The position numbers were made by a program, and so were the translations under genes. Below the pieces are notes generated by a model. It made no database searches. It saw nothing but the letters and a program-made list of their open reading frames with translations, and had not been told where the DNA came from. From contig CAIJOY010000044.1 in NCBI GenBank assembly GCA_903822425.1, positions 17,083 to 81,082 on the forward strand: DNA of 64,000 bases. Reading direction: 5' to 3'. Positions within the stretch are counted from its first letter, which is position 1. Each line of letters opens with the position of its first letter. The DNA is from an uncultured Actinomycetes bacterium. Lineage in GTDB: Bacteria > Actinomycetota > Actinomycetes > Nanopelagicales > Nanopelagicaceae. Of the stretch, positions 39,254 through 48,045 are shown in pieces.

Positions 39254-40236
39254 GATTGAAAGAATACTTCACGTATGGATGGAGGATTTTGCAGCCGAAG
39301 AATTCTTAAGCAACGCTCACGAACTCTGTTTTGCCCCTGCCAATCAAGATATCCGGCAGGAGAGACTCCATCTACTCGGGCAAGAGCGATAGTTGCCAGG
39401 TGCCAAGCCAGAGAGGGATCTGGGCTGTGATAAGAATTTTGGTAGGCCGAGATAAATGAGGACGCACAGAGTGCAAGGCAATTGCGATCGCGGTCGTTAT
39501 CGAGATGCTCTTGCTTACACAAAAAATGCCCAAGCAAAAATGCCAAGTCAAAGACAGGATTTCCCGTGTGTGCCACTTCAAAGTCCAAGACGATCGCGTG
39601 ATTTTCGTGAGTAACTAAAATGTTTTTTGGCGAGAAATCTCCGTGAACAAGCGATGTCCTATTTCCCTCAAGTTCATCAATGAGCTTTTGTAGGAGAGGA
39701 GCTATGTCGGTATGAATTGGTGCTAGTGAACGGTAGAAAGGATTGATGCGCAGCTGTTCAAAAAGTTCATCTTCAATAAACTCATTCAAAAGCTCAGGAT
39801 TGGTACTGGAGGATTTGTGCCAACTTCCTACTGTCTCACCCAATTGATGAGCGACATCAGCTGAAATCTTTCCTGAAAGCAGATCCTCTTTCCAATTGGT
39901 GCATCTACTATCGGCTCGATCCAGGACTACCACGAATCGATCCGGATCTAAGTAGCGGAGCCGGGGAACCCTCTCTGGCGTAATTGCATGAAGGACGTCT
40001 AAAGCCCTGGCTTCAACGATTGCGCGCCTGGGGTCGGCCAACCACGTACTTTTCACTCGCAGTTGAGGTAAAGCTTGTTTGAGAACATACTCTTTGCCTT
40101 CAGCGCAAAGCGCGATCACTACATTGGAAACCCCGCCAGTGAGTAATTGGACATCGACTTTACTCGAGGAAGAAAATAATCCCTGTTCTATCACGTAAGC
40201 AGTTACGGAATTTTCATCCAGAAGTTCTGCTGTCAT
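39250..40236 (-). CDS. APH/choline-kinase-fold phosphotransferase
   Basis: LVHGDFSPKNILV and LDFEVAHTGNPVFDLAFLL catalytic motifs. Confidence 0.87.
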   Translation of the reverse strand: MTAELLDENSVTAYVIEQGLFSSSSKVDVQLLTGGVSNVVIALCAEGKEYVLKQALPQLRVKSTWLADPRRAIVEARALDVLHAITPERVPRLRYLDPDRFVVVLDRADSRCTNWKEDLLSGKISADVAHQLGETVGSWHKSSSTNPELLNEFIEDELFEQLRINPFYRSLAPIHTDIAPLLQKLIDELEGNRTSLVHGDFSPKNILVTHENHAIVLDFEVAHTGNPVFDLAFLLGHFLCKQEHLDNDRDRNCLALCASSFISAYQNSYHSPDPSLAWHLATIALARVDGVSPAGYLDWQGQNRVRERCLRILRLQNPPSIREVFFQS

Positions 40237-40240
40237 TGAT

Positions 40241-40915
40241 TTAAGGCAGATAAGTTATGGAATGAGCATTATCAACTAACAAACTTTGACCCGATATCGC
40301 GGTATTGAGATTGCTGCCCAACAGAAAAACACTGTTTCCAATGTCTTGCGGTGTTGGCAAATTTCCGACTGGGGTTGATTCGACTAAGTGCGCAAACTGC
40401 GCTGGATCTAGCGTTGCTGCTGTCATAGGAGATTCAACTACGCCCGGTAAAATACCGTTGACAAGGATTTGGTGAGATCGCCCTAGATCCACTGCTAGTG
40501 ATCGGACAAGTCCTCCAACTGCGGCCTTGGAGATGGTGTAAGCCAATTTTTCTTTGCGAGTAAAAATTTCCGCTAGGGAACTCAAGATCACAACCTTGCC
40601 TTTTTTGGCGATGGCGTTGGCTTCCATGAGGTGCTTGATTTGATCCACAATAAAACCAACATTTGCTTCAAATATATTGGTTACTTGTTCATGGGTGGTT
40701 GCAGAGTAAGACCCGTTCATATTTGCACCTTGAGCGAATACGACAGCATCGAAAACATGGGGAAATTCTTCATTTGGCATGAGAATTTCGTTGGGCAAGG
40801 ATGAGCTTTTGCGCACCATGGGAAAAACTTCCCACCCATGAGAGGTGTAAACAGATGCAATGCCACTACCGAGTGCACCAGTAGCGCCGTAGAGAAGAAC
40901 TCTAAATTTACTCAT
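40241..40915 (-). CDS. Short-chain dehydrogenase/reductase-like
   Basis: YGATGALGSGIASVYTSHGWEVF; YTISKAAVGGLVRSLAVDLG. Confidence 0.85.
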   Translation of the reverse strand: MSKFRVLLYGATGALGSGIASVYTSHGWEVFPMVRKSSSLPNEILMPNEEFPHVFDAVVFAQGANMNGSYSATTHEQVTNIFEANVGFIVDQIKHLMEANAIAKKGKVVILSSLAEIFTRKEKLAYTISKAAVGGLVRSLAVDLGRSHQILVNGILPGVVESPMTAATLDPAQFAHLVESTPVGNLPTPQDIGNSVFLLGSNLNTAISGQSLLVDNAHSITYLP

Positions 40916-40917
40916 GC

Positions 40918-41847
40918 TTATTTCTCGTAACCATAGCGAGTGAGCATGGAGTGTCCTATTGACGCGCGGCGAACGCGTTCGCGGCCAGTGGATTCGACCA
41001 ATCCTTGGATATGCGCGCCAGAAGGGTAGAGACCGGGAGAGTTGCGGACAGTAAATTTCAAGTAGATAGGTGCGGCTACCCGAACTAAGTCAGGCACTTC
41101 ATAGTGGCGAACTACGCCACCAAAATCATCTGGCCCTTCAACGTAGATATCTAGCGGGACATCGACTTGAGCGCGAATTGCAGCAATGTGTTGAAGAGAG
41201 AGGTCTGTAGCAAGGTTGAGCGTGGAGGCGCCAAGATCTACCAAAGCTTGAGCGGTTGCGGGATTGGTGCACGGCATTGCAACGGAGGTTTTGAGAATGA
41301 AATCTTTTGGTAAATCACCGTTTGCCTTGGCTTCACCTAATACTTTAAGCAAACCGATGTCTCCTACGAGAACTGAACGAAGGCCAAGTGATGCCGCGTG
41401 AAGAACATCTTCCACTGCGTAGCGAAGTTGATCTGCTCCTCGAAGTGTAGGTGAGGCAACACCGCCAGCAGATGAGAGAGGTTGTTTTCCAATATCCCAC
41501 GCAGCGCGAGGTCCTACGAACAGACACACTTCGAGTTTGTTGGTTTCTCCAAGTTCGATCATCTCGATGATCTCTGAATCGGTTTGCATCATGATGCCCG
41601 AACCTTGCGAGATTCGGTGGAAGGTGAGTGTACGTTTTTTAGCCTCGTCCAAAATTGCGCGAAAAGCTGCAGGGCCTTCTACTGAAGGGATTTCGATTTT
41701 CCATCGTGATCCATCTGGAAACCGTTTGGCAGATTCAGGGATTCCATCTGCGTCCTGGGTTTGAATCGATTGCTTGCTGAGGAGTGCAATGGATTTTGAC
41801 ATGGGACCACTGGAATCTCGAGTTGAAGGCCAACCTTGTTCGCTCAC
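40918..41847 (-). CDS. U32-peptidase-like / TIM-barrel protein
   Basis: IEIPSVEGPAAFRAILDEAKKR, TFHRISQGSGIMM, VYLKFTVRN..., resembling U32-type actinobacterial proteins; recognition by eye only. Confidence 0.6.
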   Translation of the reverse strand: MSEQGWPSTRDSSGPMSKSIALLSKQSIQTQDADGIPESAKRFPDGSRWKIEIPSVEGPAAFRAILDEAKKRTLTFHRISQGSGIMMQTDSEIIEMIELGETNKLEVCLFVGPRAAWDIGKQPLSSAGGVASPTLRGADQLRYAVEDVLHAASLGLRSVLVGDIGLLKVLGEAKANGDLPKDFILKTSVAMPCTNPATAQALVDLGASTLNLATDLSLQHIAAIRAQVDVPLDIYVEGPDDFGGVVRHYEVPDLVRVAAPIYLKFTVRNSPGLYPSGAHIQGLVESTGRERVRRASIGHSMLTRYGYEK

Positions 41848-41949
41848 GTGAACCCCTTACCTTAGTTTTCCAATGAGAAAGGCTCTCACACCTATCCCTG
41901 AAATAAAACTCGCAAAACATTAGACTGGCTCCACAAGGCTCTCGAAAGG

Positions 41950-42714
41950 TTGGAATTCATGGTCGACAAGAGAGATTTTGCCGGGCAAGTTGTCGTGGTT
42001 GTTGGGGCCGGCAACGGAATTGGTCGCGCAACGGTAGGTCTGTTGAAAGAACGTGGCGCGCGCGTGATTGCTTTTGATAACAATGGCGAAGCACTCAAGG
42101 CTCTTCGTGCAGAGTTCTCATTAGATGAGACGCAAATTTCCACTCTTGATGTTTCTGATGAAGAGCAAGTTCGCGAGAGCATCGCTCAGGTGCTGGCGCA
42201 AGAAAAGCGGATAGATGCGCTAGTCAACAGTGCAGGCATGACTGGTCCTACCAATCGCAAATTAGAGGAAGTGCTCTGGTCTGAGTTTGAGAAGACTTTA
42301 CGTGTAAACCTTTTTGGGGCAATCTGGTTAACGCAACAGGTATTGCCCATTATGAAAGCCCAGAAATATGGTCGAATCGTTCACGTTACGTCGATTGCTG
42401 GCAAAGAAGGAAATCCTGGTATGGCTCCTTACAACACATCTAAGTCTGGGATGATTGGTTTTGTTAAAGGAATTGCTAAGGAAGTTGCTCCGGAGGGGAT
42501 TACGATCAACGCAGTTGCCCCGGCTGTTATACGAACTCCGATGAACGCCGAAACGAGCGAGGAAACTTTAAAGTACATGATTGCTCGGATTCCAATGGGA
42601 CGAGTAGGCGAAGCTGAAGAAGTAGCTGAAACTATTTGTTTTGCAGCATCTCGTGCTTGTTCGTTTACAACCGGATTTACTTTCGATACTTCAGGTGGAC
42701 GCGCTACGTACTAA
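41950..42714 (+). CDS. Short-chain dehydrogenase/reductase (FabG / ketodeoxy-sugar-acid-dehydrogenase-like)
   Basis: VVGAGNGIGRATVGLLKERG; NSAGMTG; YNTSKSGMIGFVKGIAKEVA. Confidence 0.9.
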   Translation: MEFMVDKRDFAGQVVVVVGAGNGIGRATVGLLKERGARVIAFDNNGEALKALRAEFSLDETQISTLDVSDEEQVRESIAQVLAQEKRIDALVNSAGMTGPTNRKLEEVLWSEFEKTLRVNLFGAIWLTQQVLPIMKAQKYGRIVHVTSIAGKEGNPGMAPYNTSKSGMIGFVKGIAKEVAPEGITINAVAPAVIRTPMNAETSEETLKYMIARIPMGRVGEAEEVAETICFAASRACSFTTGFTFDTSGGRATY

Positions 42715-43476
42715 CTGTTGCAGGCCAGCGACAATCTGAGCAAGTCCACAAGTTGGTGTAAGTACGTCATCCAGGAATGTATCGGCGCGAATTTCCATCA
42801 TGATCGCCTCTACTCGTGCATCCTTTTCATAATGTTTCAGAGGAACATAAGTTCCAGAATATGGTTGATTTTCGACGATATCTCCGATGAAGGCGAAGGC
42901 GCTTCGGGCAGATTCATATAGGGATCGAGAAGTATGGAAAGGATCAGTTCCTATGCAAATAGCAGGGCGTAGATCATCTTTGTTCATAGAGTTGGCATGT
43001 GCAATCGGGCGGTAGGAATGCACATCAATGATGAGGCATCTATTTAGCGCTAGGAGACGCTCATTGACAAGCGCTTCAATGGCCAAGGCGTATGGATGAA
43101 AATATTTATCTAGTAATTCTTGGTCGAATTCAGAAGTTCGCAGTTTAAGGCCATGTGAATTCTTGTGATAAACCGCGCCCATTCCTACCGAATTCATTGC
43201 TTCTCGATCATCCGGAAAGCGCTCTGGATCGATAACCAGTCGGGAGAGTTCATTGATAAATATCCACGGTTGTTTGCCCGCGATCTTGGCAGATTCGTAG
43301 GCGAGTTGGTCTGTATGAGAATCAGTCATTTCATCGAGTTCTAGTTTGAGTTGGGCGTCATCGAGCAATATCCCGGTGCGTACCCTCGATGGAATCTCAC
43401 GGGAAGAATGAGGAACATGCAAAATTACATGAGAATCAGGATCCCCTGGAATTATCTTGAAGGAGCTCACGGGCAC
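42691..43476 (-). CDS. N-formylglutamate amidohydrolase family protein
   Basis: HVPHSSREIPSRVR; DSHTDQLAYESA; RLVIDPERFPDDREAMNSVGMGAVYHKN; IDVHSYRP. Confidence 0.88.
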   Translation of the reverse strand: MPVSSFKIIPGDPDSHVILHVPHSSREIPSRVRTGILLDDAQLKLELDEMTDSHTDQLAYESAKIAGKQPWIFINELSRLVIDPERFPDDREAMNSVGMGAVYHKNSHGLKLRTSEFDQELLDKYFHPYALAIEALVNERLLALNRCLIIDVHSYRPIAHANSMNKDDLRPAICIGTDPFHTSRSLYESARSAFAFIGDIVENQPYSGTYVPLKHYEKDARVEAIMMEIRADTFLDDVLTPTCGLAQIVAGLQQLVRSAST

Positions 43477-43478
43477 AA

Positions 43479-44228
43479 TTACAAACGACCGGCCTCATGA
43501 ACGCGCTTGAGGAAGTCTTGAGTTCGTGGATCAGTAGGGTTTTCTAGAACTCTCGATGGCGGGCCATATTCCACAATTCTTCCTTGATGCAGAAAACAAA
43601 CTTCATCGGCAACTTGTTTGGCAAAACCCATTTCATGAGTGGCAATAACCATCGTCATGCCTTCATGTTTAAGATCACGCACGGTGCTGAGAACTTCATT
43701 GACTAAAACTGGATCCAGAGCCGAGGTGACTTCATCTAAAAGTAGAAGGCGTGGTTTCAGAGCGAGGGATCTAATGATGGCAACGCGTTGTTGTTGACCA
43801 CCGCTGAGGCGATCCGGATATTGATCGGCTTTATCACTGAGGCCAAATCGAATAAGAAGTTCTTTAGCTTGTTCGCGCGCTTGTTCGCGAGAGAGTCCTT
43901 GTACACGGATGGGAGCCAGGGTGATGTTTTCTATTACGCTCATATGAGGGAAGAGATTGAAAGATTGAAAGACCATACCTAATTTGCGTCGTACTTCATC
44001 AGAGTTGACTCGGGGATCACTAATTTCAATACCATCAAGCTTGATCACTCCGTCATCAATACCATCAAGCAAGTTGATGCATCGCAGCAAGGTGGATTTC
44101 CCAGAACCAGAAGCACCAATAAACACGGTTGCTGTATGTACCGGAACATCTATCGAAATATCTTGGAGCACAACGTCTTTGCCGAAGGATTTTCGAAGAT
44201 TCTCAATCGCAAGAACTGGAGTTGTCAT
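43479..44228 (-). CDS. Polar amino-acid ABC transporter ATP-binding protein
   Basis: GASGSGKSTLLRCIN, LSGGQQQRVAI, LLLDEVTSALDP. Confidence 0.96.
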   Translation of the reverse strand: MTTPVLAIENLRKSFGKDVVLQDISIDVPVHTATVFIGASGSGKSTLLRCINLLDGIDDGVIKLDGIEISDPRVNSDEVRRKLGMVFQSFNLFPHMSVIENITLAPIRVQGLSREQAREQAKELLIRFGLSDKADQYPDRLSGGQQQRVAIIRSLALKPRLLLLDEVTSALDPVLVNEVLSTVRDLKHEGMTMVIATHEMGFAKQVADEVCFLHQGRIVEYGPPSRVLENPTDPRTQDFLKRVHEAGRL

Positions 44229-45124
44229 GCTAAACCTTGAGCATTCTGGCGCTGAATCGCTTTGCGCATTGTGTGATCTGTAAATCGAGTCAGAGGCACA
44301 GTTAATAGAAGAAAGAGCAAAGCAGCCATGACGTAGGGGGTGTAATTGAAACTTCGACTGCTGGAAATTTGTGCGGCACGAACGGCATCGGTAACGCCAA
44401 GAATTGAAACCAAACCTGTGTCTTTTATAAGGGAAACCAAGTCATTGAGGAGTGGGGGAGTCACGCGACGAAGGGCCTGCGGCAACACCACATGACGCAA
44501 CGTTTGAAAGTTTGTGAGTCCTAATGAGCGAGCAGCAGCCCGCTGACTTGGGTGGACAGTAAGGATTCCGCTGCGAAGTACTTCTGCCACATAAGCTGAG
44601 TAAGTGATGATGACGGCAGTTGTTCCTAGGACCATGACATTGCGCGTGAGCCCCGGAAGACGTAGTGCCGGAATTCCAAAACCAACGAGCAAAATAATGA
44701 GCAACATAGGTACGCCACGAAAAACATCTACATAGACAGTGGCAAGAAGTCGAAATGGAGTGAGAGCTGGAGACCGTGAAGTTCGAGTAAGAGCCAAAAT
44801 TAATCCAAAAACGCTCACGCAGGATGCTGCGATCACAGTGAGCAAGATGTTAGTCGTGAACCCGAGAATAACTTTAGGCAGAATTTCAAAACCGTAAGCC
44901 CATGCGAAAAAAGTATCGGTCAAACTTTTCCAGCCAGGAGAAGTTACAAGAACTGCAGCCAAAGTTCCCAGTACCAAAAAGCTCGAGATTGTTGCGATCA
45001 TAATGTTCCGACGGTTTTGGTCGGATCTAATTTTGCGACGTTGAAGTTCTAGATTGCTAGGTTTCCACAAGGAAGAGGCGCGACCTCCTTCATCAGAGGC
45101 CGCGCCACCTTCTTGTTCAGTCAT
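44225..45124 (-). CDS. Polar amino-acid ABC transporter permease
   Basis: AYVAEVLRSGILTVHPSQRAAARSLGLTNFQTLRHVVLPQALRRVTPPL EAA loop. Confidence 0.95.
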   Translation of the reverse strand: MTEQEGGAASDEGGRASSLWKPSNLELQRRKIRSDQNRRNIMIATISSFLVLGTLAAVLVTSPGWKSLTDTFFAWAYGFEILPKVILGFTTNILLTVIAASCVSVFGLILALTRTSRSPALTPFRLLATVYVDVFRGVPMLLIILLVGFGIPALRLPGLTRNVMVLGTTAVIITYSAYVAEVLRSGILTVHPSQRAAARSLGLTNFQTLRHVVLPQALRRVTPPLLNDLVSLIKDTGLVSILGVTDAVRAAQISSSRSFNYTPYVMAALLFLLLTVPLTRFTDHTMRKAIQRQNAQGLA

Positions 45125-45159
45125 TCGTTTTCCATCAGGTAGATGAGACGATTTTCAAA

Positions 45160-46020
45160 TTACTTGAGAACCGGAGCTCCAGCCGCTGTTGTCAGCCACT
45201 TGTCTTGAATGGTTTGCAATTCTCCGCTTGTGCGGATTGCATCGAGAGCTTGAGTTACGCATGCAGTGATTGGGCTGTCTTTTGCAAGCAAGAGTCCAGC
45301 ACCTTGATCATTTGAGTCACGGTTTTCAATCTGGCCAACAATGATTCCGTTGGTGACTTCAGCAGCCGATAGATAGAAGGCAGTTGGGAGGTCTACAACT
45401 AAGCCATCAATCTGACCATTTTTTAACGCAGCAACTGCTGCAGCGTTGTCGTTGAAAACTTGAGCTTTCAGACCCAGTTGAACTTCAATAGTGTCCAAAG
45501 AAGTTGAACCAACAGCAGCTCCCAATTTCGCACCTTTCAAGCCAGCAAGAGTCGTAACGCCTTCAATCTTGCTTCCCTTTGCAGAGACGATCGCCTGATT
45601 GGAGAAATAGTAAGCACTTGAGAAGTCAACAACCTTTGCGCGATCGGCTGTAATTGAGTATTGCTGAATGTTGAAATCGAAAGTTTTTGGTCCAGGTGTA
45701 ATCGCAGAATCAAATGTTGTACGAACCCATGTGACTGCGGAATTTTCGTACCCAAGTTGCTTGGCGACTGCATAAGCAACTGCTGCTTCAAAGCCCTCGC
45801 CAGATTCTGGCTTGTCGTTCAGAACCCATGGTTCATATGCTGGCTCGCCAGTTGCGATTGTCAGTACACCTGGTGTGAGAGTCTGGAGAGAAGCTGGTGC
45901 ACAACTTGTTGTATCAGTTGCAGAACTAGCAGTGTTAGTTTCTGCTTTGGCGCATGATGAAAGCCCTAGCGCAAGAAGTACGGTGACCGCCGCGAGGGTA
46001 AGAGTTTTATTGGTTTTCAT
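45160..46020 (-). CDS. Amino-acid ABC transporter substrate-binding lipoprotein
   Basis: Lipobox LGLSSCAKA; SBP family 3 architecture. Confidence 0.94.
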   Translation of the reverse strand: MKTNKTLTLAAVTVLLALGLSSCAKAETNTASSATDTTSCAPASLQTLTPGVLTIATGEPAYEPWVLNDKPESGEGFEAAVAYAVAKQLGYENSAVTWVRTTFDSAITPGPKTFDFNIQQYSITADRAKVVDFSSAYYFSNQAIVSAKGSKIEGVTTLAGLKGAKLGAAVGSTSLDTIEVQLGLKAQVFNDNAAAVAALKNGQIDGLVVDLPTAFYLSAAEVTNGIIVGQIENRDSNDQGAGLLLAKDSPITACVTQALDAIRTSGELQTIQDKWLTTAAGAPVLK

Positions 46021-46065
46021 GAGATACCTTTCCGATTTTCGTCGCTTGCCATAACGATTGCTATG

Positions 46066-46150
46066 GCCTGGTCTTCACCCGGAGCACCCCACCGCGATGG
46101 AGGGTTGCCGATCAGCAAGCCGGGGCTATGTGCTGATACTCATGACCTGT
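46066..46150 (-). promoter_or_regulatory. SAM-IV riboswitch
   Basis: Minus strand GGTCATGAGTATCAGCACATAGCCCCGGCTTGCTGATCGGCAACCCTCCATCGCGGTGGGGTGCTCCGGGTGAAGACCAGG matches the remembered actinobacterial SAM-IV consensus, including closing GGTC/GACC and a covarying ATCAGC/GCTGAT stem. Confidence 0.9.
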
Positions 46151-46233
46151 CGCGAAGGCTACCAATTACTGTGAAAAATTGCGAAATAGGCGCCATGAAA
46201 AATCCCTGAAGGATCTCCACTAGCCTAGGTCTC

Positions 46234-46788
46234 ATGCATACACTGGCGGGCAGGGTTATTGCCGTAGGAATGCTGACGCTTTCTGTCCTTGGCGGAGTAC
46301 TTCCCTATGCAAATGCTCATTCCGAATTGGTTAGTTCAACGCCACAACGTGATGAGATTCTCGTAGCCCTTCCCAGGCAAGTACTCCTCACTTTTAACGA
46401 AAATTTGATGGAAATGGGCGCCTCTGAAGGCAATGTGGTGGTGGTCAAAGATCAACAAGGGATGCAGATTGATGATGGTCTTTCACAAGTTACTGGCAGT
46501 GGAATCGCAGTTGGTCTGATTGATAAAGGACAGATAGGGCTCATGCAAGTTTCTTATCGGGTTGTCTCTGAAGATGGTCATGTCGTGACCGGAGACTTTT
46601 CATTCACTGTGAACTCCAATGATGGGCAACCAGATGTTCAAGCCACTGTTGCAGCTTCCCCGCTTGCAGAGGTAACTCAGCCACGCTCGAACAATGCACT
46701 GCAGAGAGTTCTACTCATTTCATTTTCACTTGCGGCATTTGCAATGTGGTTTATGGCGCATAGACGCCGCAACGGCAGCAGGGATTAG
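46234..46788 (+). CDS. CopC/YcnJ-N-type copper-resistance domain protein
   Basis: Signal peptide then AHSELVSSTPQRDEILVALPRQVLLTFNE...; C-terminal TM. Confidence 0.9.
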   Translation: MHTLAGRVIAVGMLTLSVLGGVLPYANAHSELVSSTPQRDEILVALPRQVLLTFNENLMEMGASEGNVVVVKDQQGMQIDDGLSQVTGSGIAVGLIDKGQIGLMQVSYRVVSEDGHVVTGDFSFTVNSNDGQPDVQATVAASPLAEVTQPRSNNALQRVLLISFSLAAFAMWFMAHRRRNGSRD

Positions 46789-48045
46789 TTGATCAGGGGT
46801 TTTCTGCCACATCGTTTTGATTACGATCTCAGCAGGAAAACTTTCTCCAGAGATCTCGTTGCTGGTATCACCGTCGCGGTTGTTGCGCTGCCTTTGGCAC
46901 TCGGTTTTGGTATCACATCTGGAATGTCTGCTGCTGCGGGATTGACCACAGCAATTATTGCTGGATTTATTGCTGCCATCTTTGGAGGTTCCAATTTTCA
47001 AGTAAGTGGGCCGACTGGCGCGATGACTGTCATTCTTATTCCTATCATTCACAGCTACGGAGTAAAGGCCATACCTTTCTTGGGTGTTATTGCCGGCTTG
47101 ATGGTGATTGCAATGTCACTTTTTCGGTTAGGTTCTTTTCTGAATCGAATTCCTTGGGGAGTAGTGGAAGGGTTCACCGTCGGAATCGCCTGCGTAATTG
47201 GGTTACAACAACTTCCTCTTGCACTCGGAGTCCCTAAAGGCGGTGGAGATAGAACACTTGGCGTCGCACTTGCAACGGTGAGAAACGCATTGCATGCGGG
47301 AATTCACTGGGCCACGTTGAGTGTTGTCGTGTTTACGTTGACCGTCAAATTTACTTTCCCAATGCTTTCGCGATGGCTGAAATTTCGCGTCCATATTCCA
47401 GCAAGTTTTGTTGCCATTGTTGCCTCGTTGATAGGTGTGAAAGTTGCTCATATATCCACAGCGACTATTGGGGAAATTCCTCGCAGCATTGCAAGTTGGC
47501 GCGCTTCAGATCTTCGATGGGTTGATGCACCACATTTGCTTTGGCCCGCATTTTTGATCGCAATTTTATGCGCCATCGAATCTTTGCTTTCAGCACGCGT
47601 AGCTGATGGAATGGTGCATGTCGATGAGAAGGCCCGCTACCTTCCAGATCGCGAATTATTCGGACAAGGATTAGCAACTGCCATCGCTTCCATCTTTGGT
47701 GGAATGCCAGCCACGGGCGCGATTGCTCGGACCAGCGTCAATGTTCGATCACGCGCACAGACACGGATGGCATCAATCATTCACGCCGGTGTACTTTTAT
47801 TTCTGGCTTTAGTGCTTGCACCTTGGGTAAGCCAAATTCCTGCAGCTGCAATTGCAGGAGTTCTCATAGGTACGAGTTACAGAATTCTCAATCCAACTTC
47901 TTTGCGCGAATCACTGCAAACTACCAAGAGTGAAGCATCTGTCCTAATAGTGACTGCAGTGGCAACTCTTGCAATCGATCTCATTTGGGGAATTGGTCTA
48001 GGAATCGCCCTTTATTCACTCCTCAAGCGAGCGAAAAAGATTTAG
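46789..48045 (+). CDS. SulP-family anion transporter
   Basis: DLVAGITVAVVALPLALGFGITSG; SGPTGAMTVIL; no STAS domain. Confidence 0.92.
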   Translation: MIRGFLPHRFDYDLSRKTFSRDLVAGITVAVVALPLALGFGITSGMSAAAGLTTAIIAGFIAAIFGGSNFQVSGPTGAMTVILIPIIHSYGVKAIPFLGVIAGLMVIAMSLFRLGSFLNRIPWGVVEGFTVGIACVIGLQQLPLALGVPKGGGDRTLGVALATVRNALHAGIHWATLSVVVFTLTVKFTFPMLSRWLKFRVHIPASFVAIVASLIGVKVAHISTATIGEIPRSIASWRASDLRWVDAPHLLWPAFLIAILCAIESLLSARVADGMVHVDEKARYLPDRELFGQGLATAIASIFGGMPATGAIARTSVNVRSRAQTRMASIIHAGVLLFLALVLAPWVSQIPAAAIAGVLIGTSYRILNPTSLRESLQTTKSEASVLIVTAVATLAIDLIWGIGLGIALYSLLKRAKKI

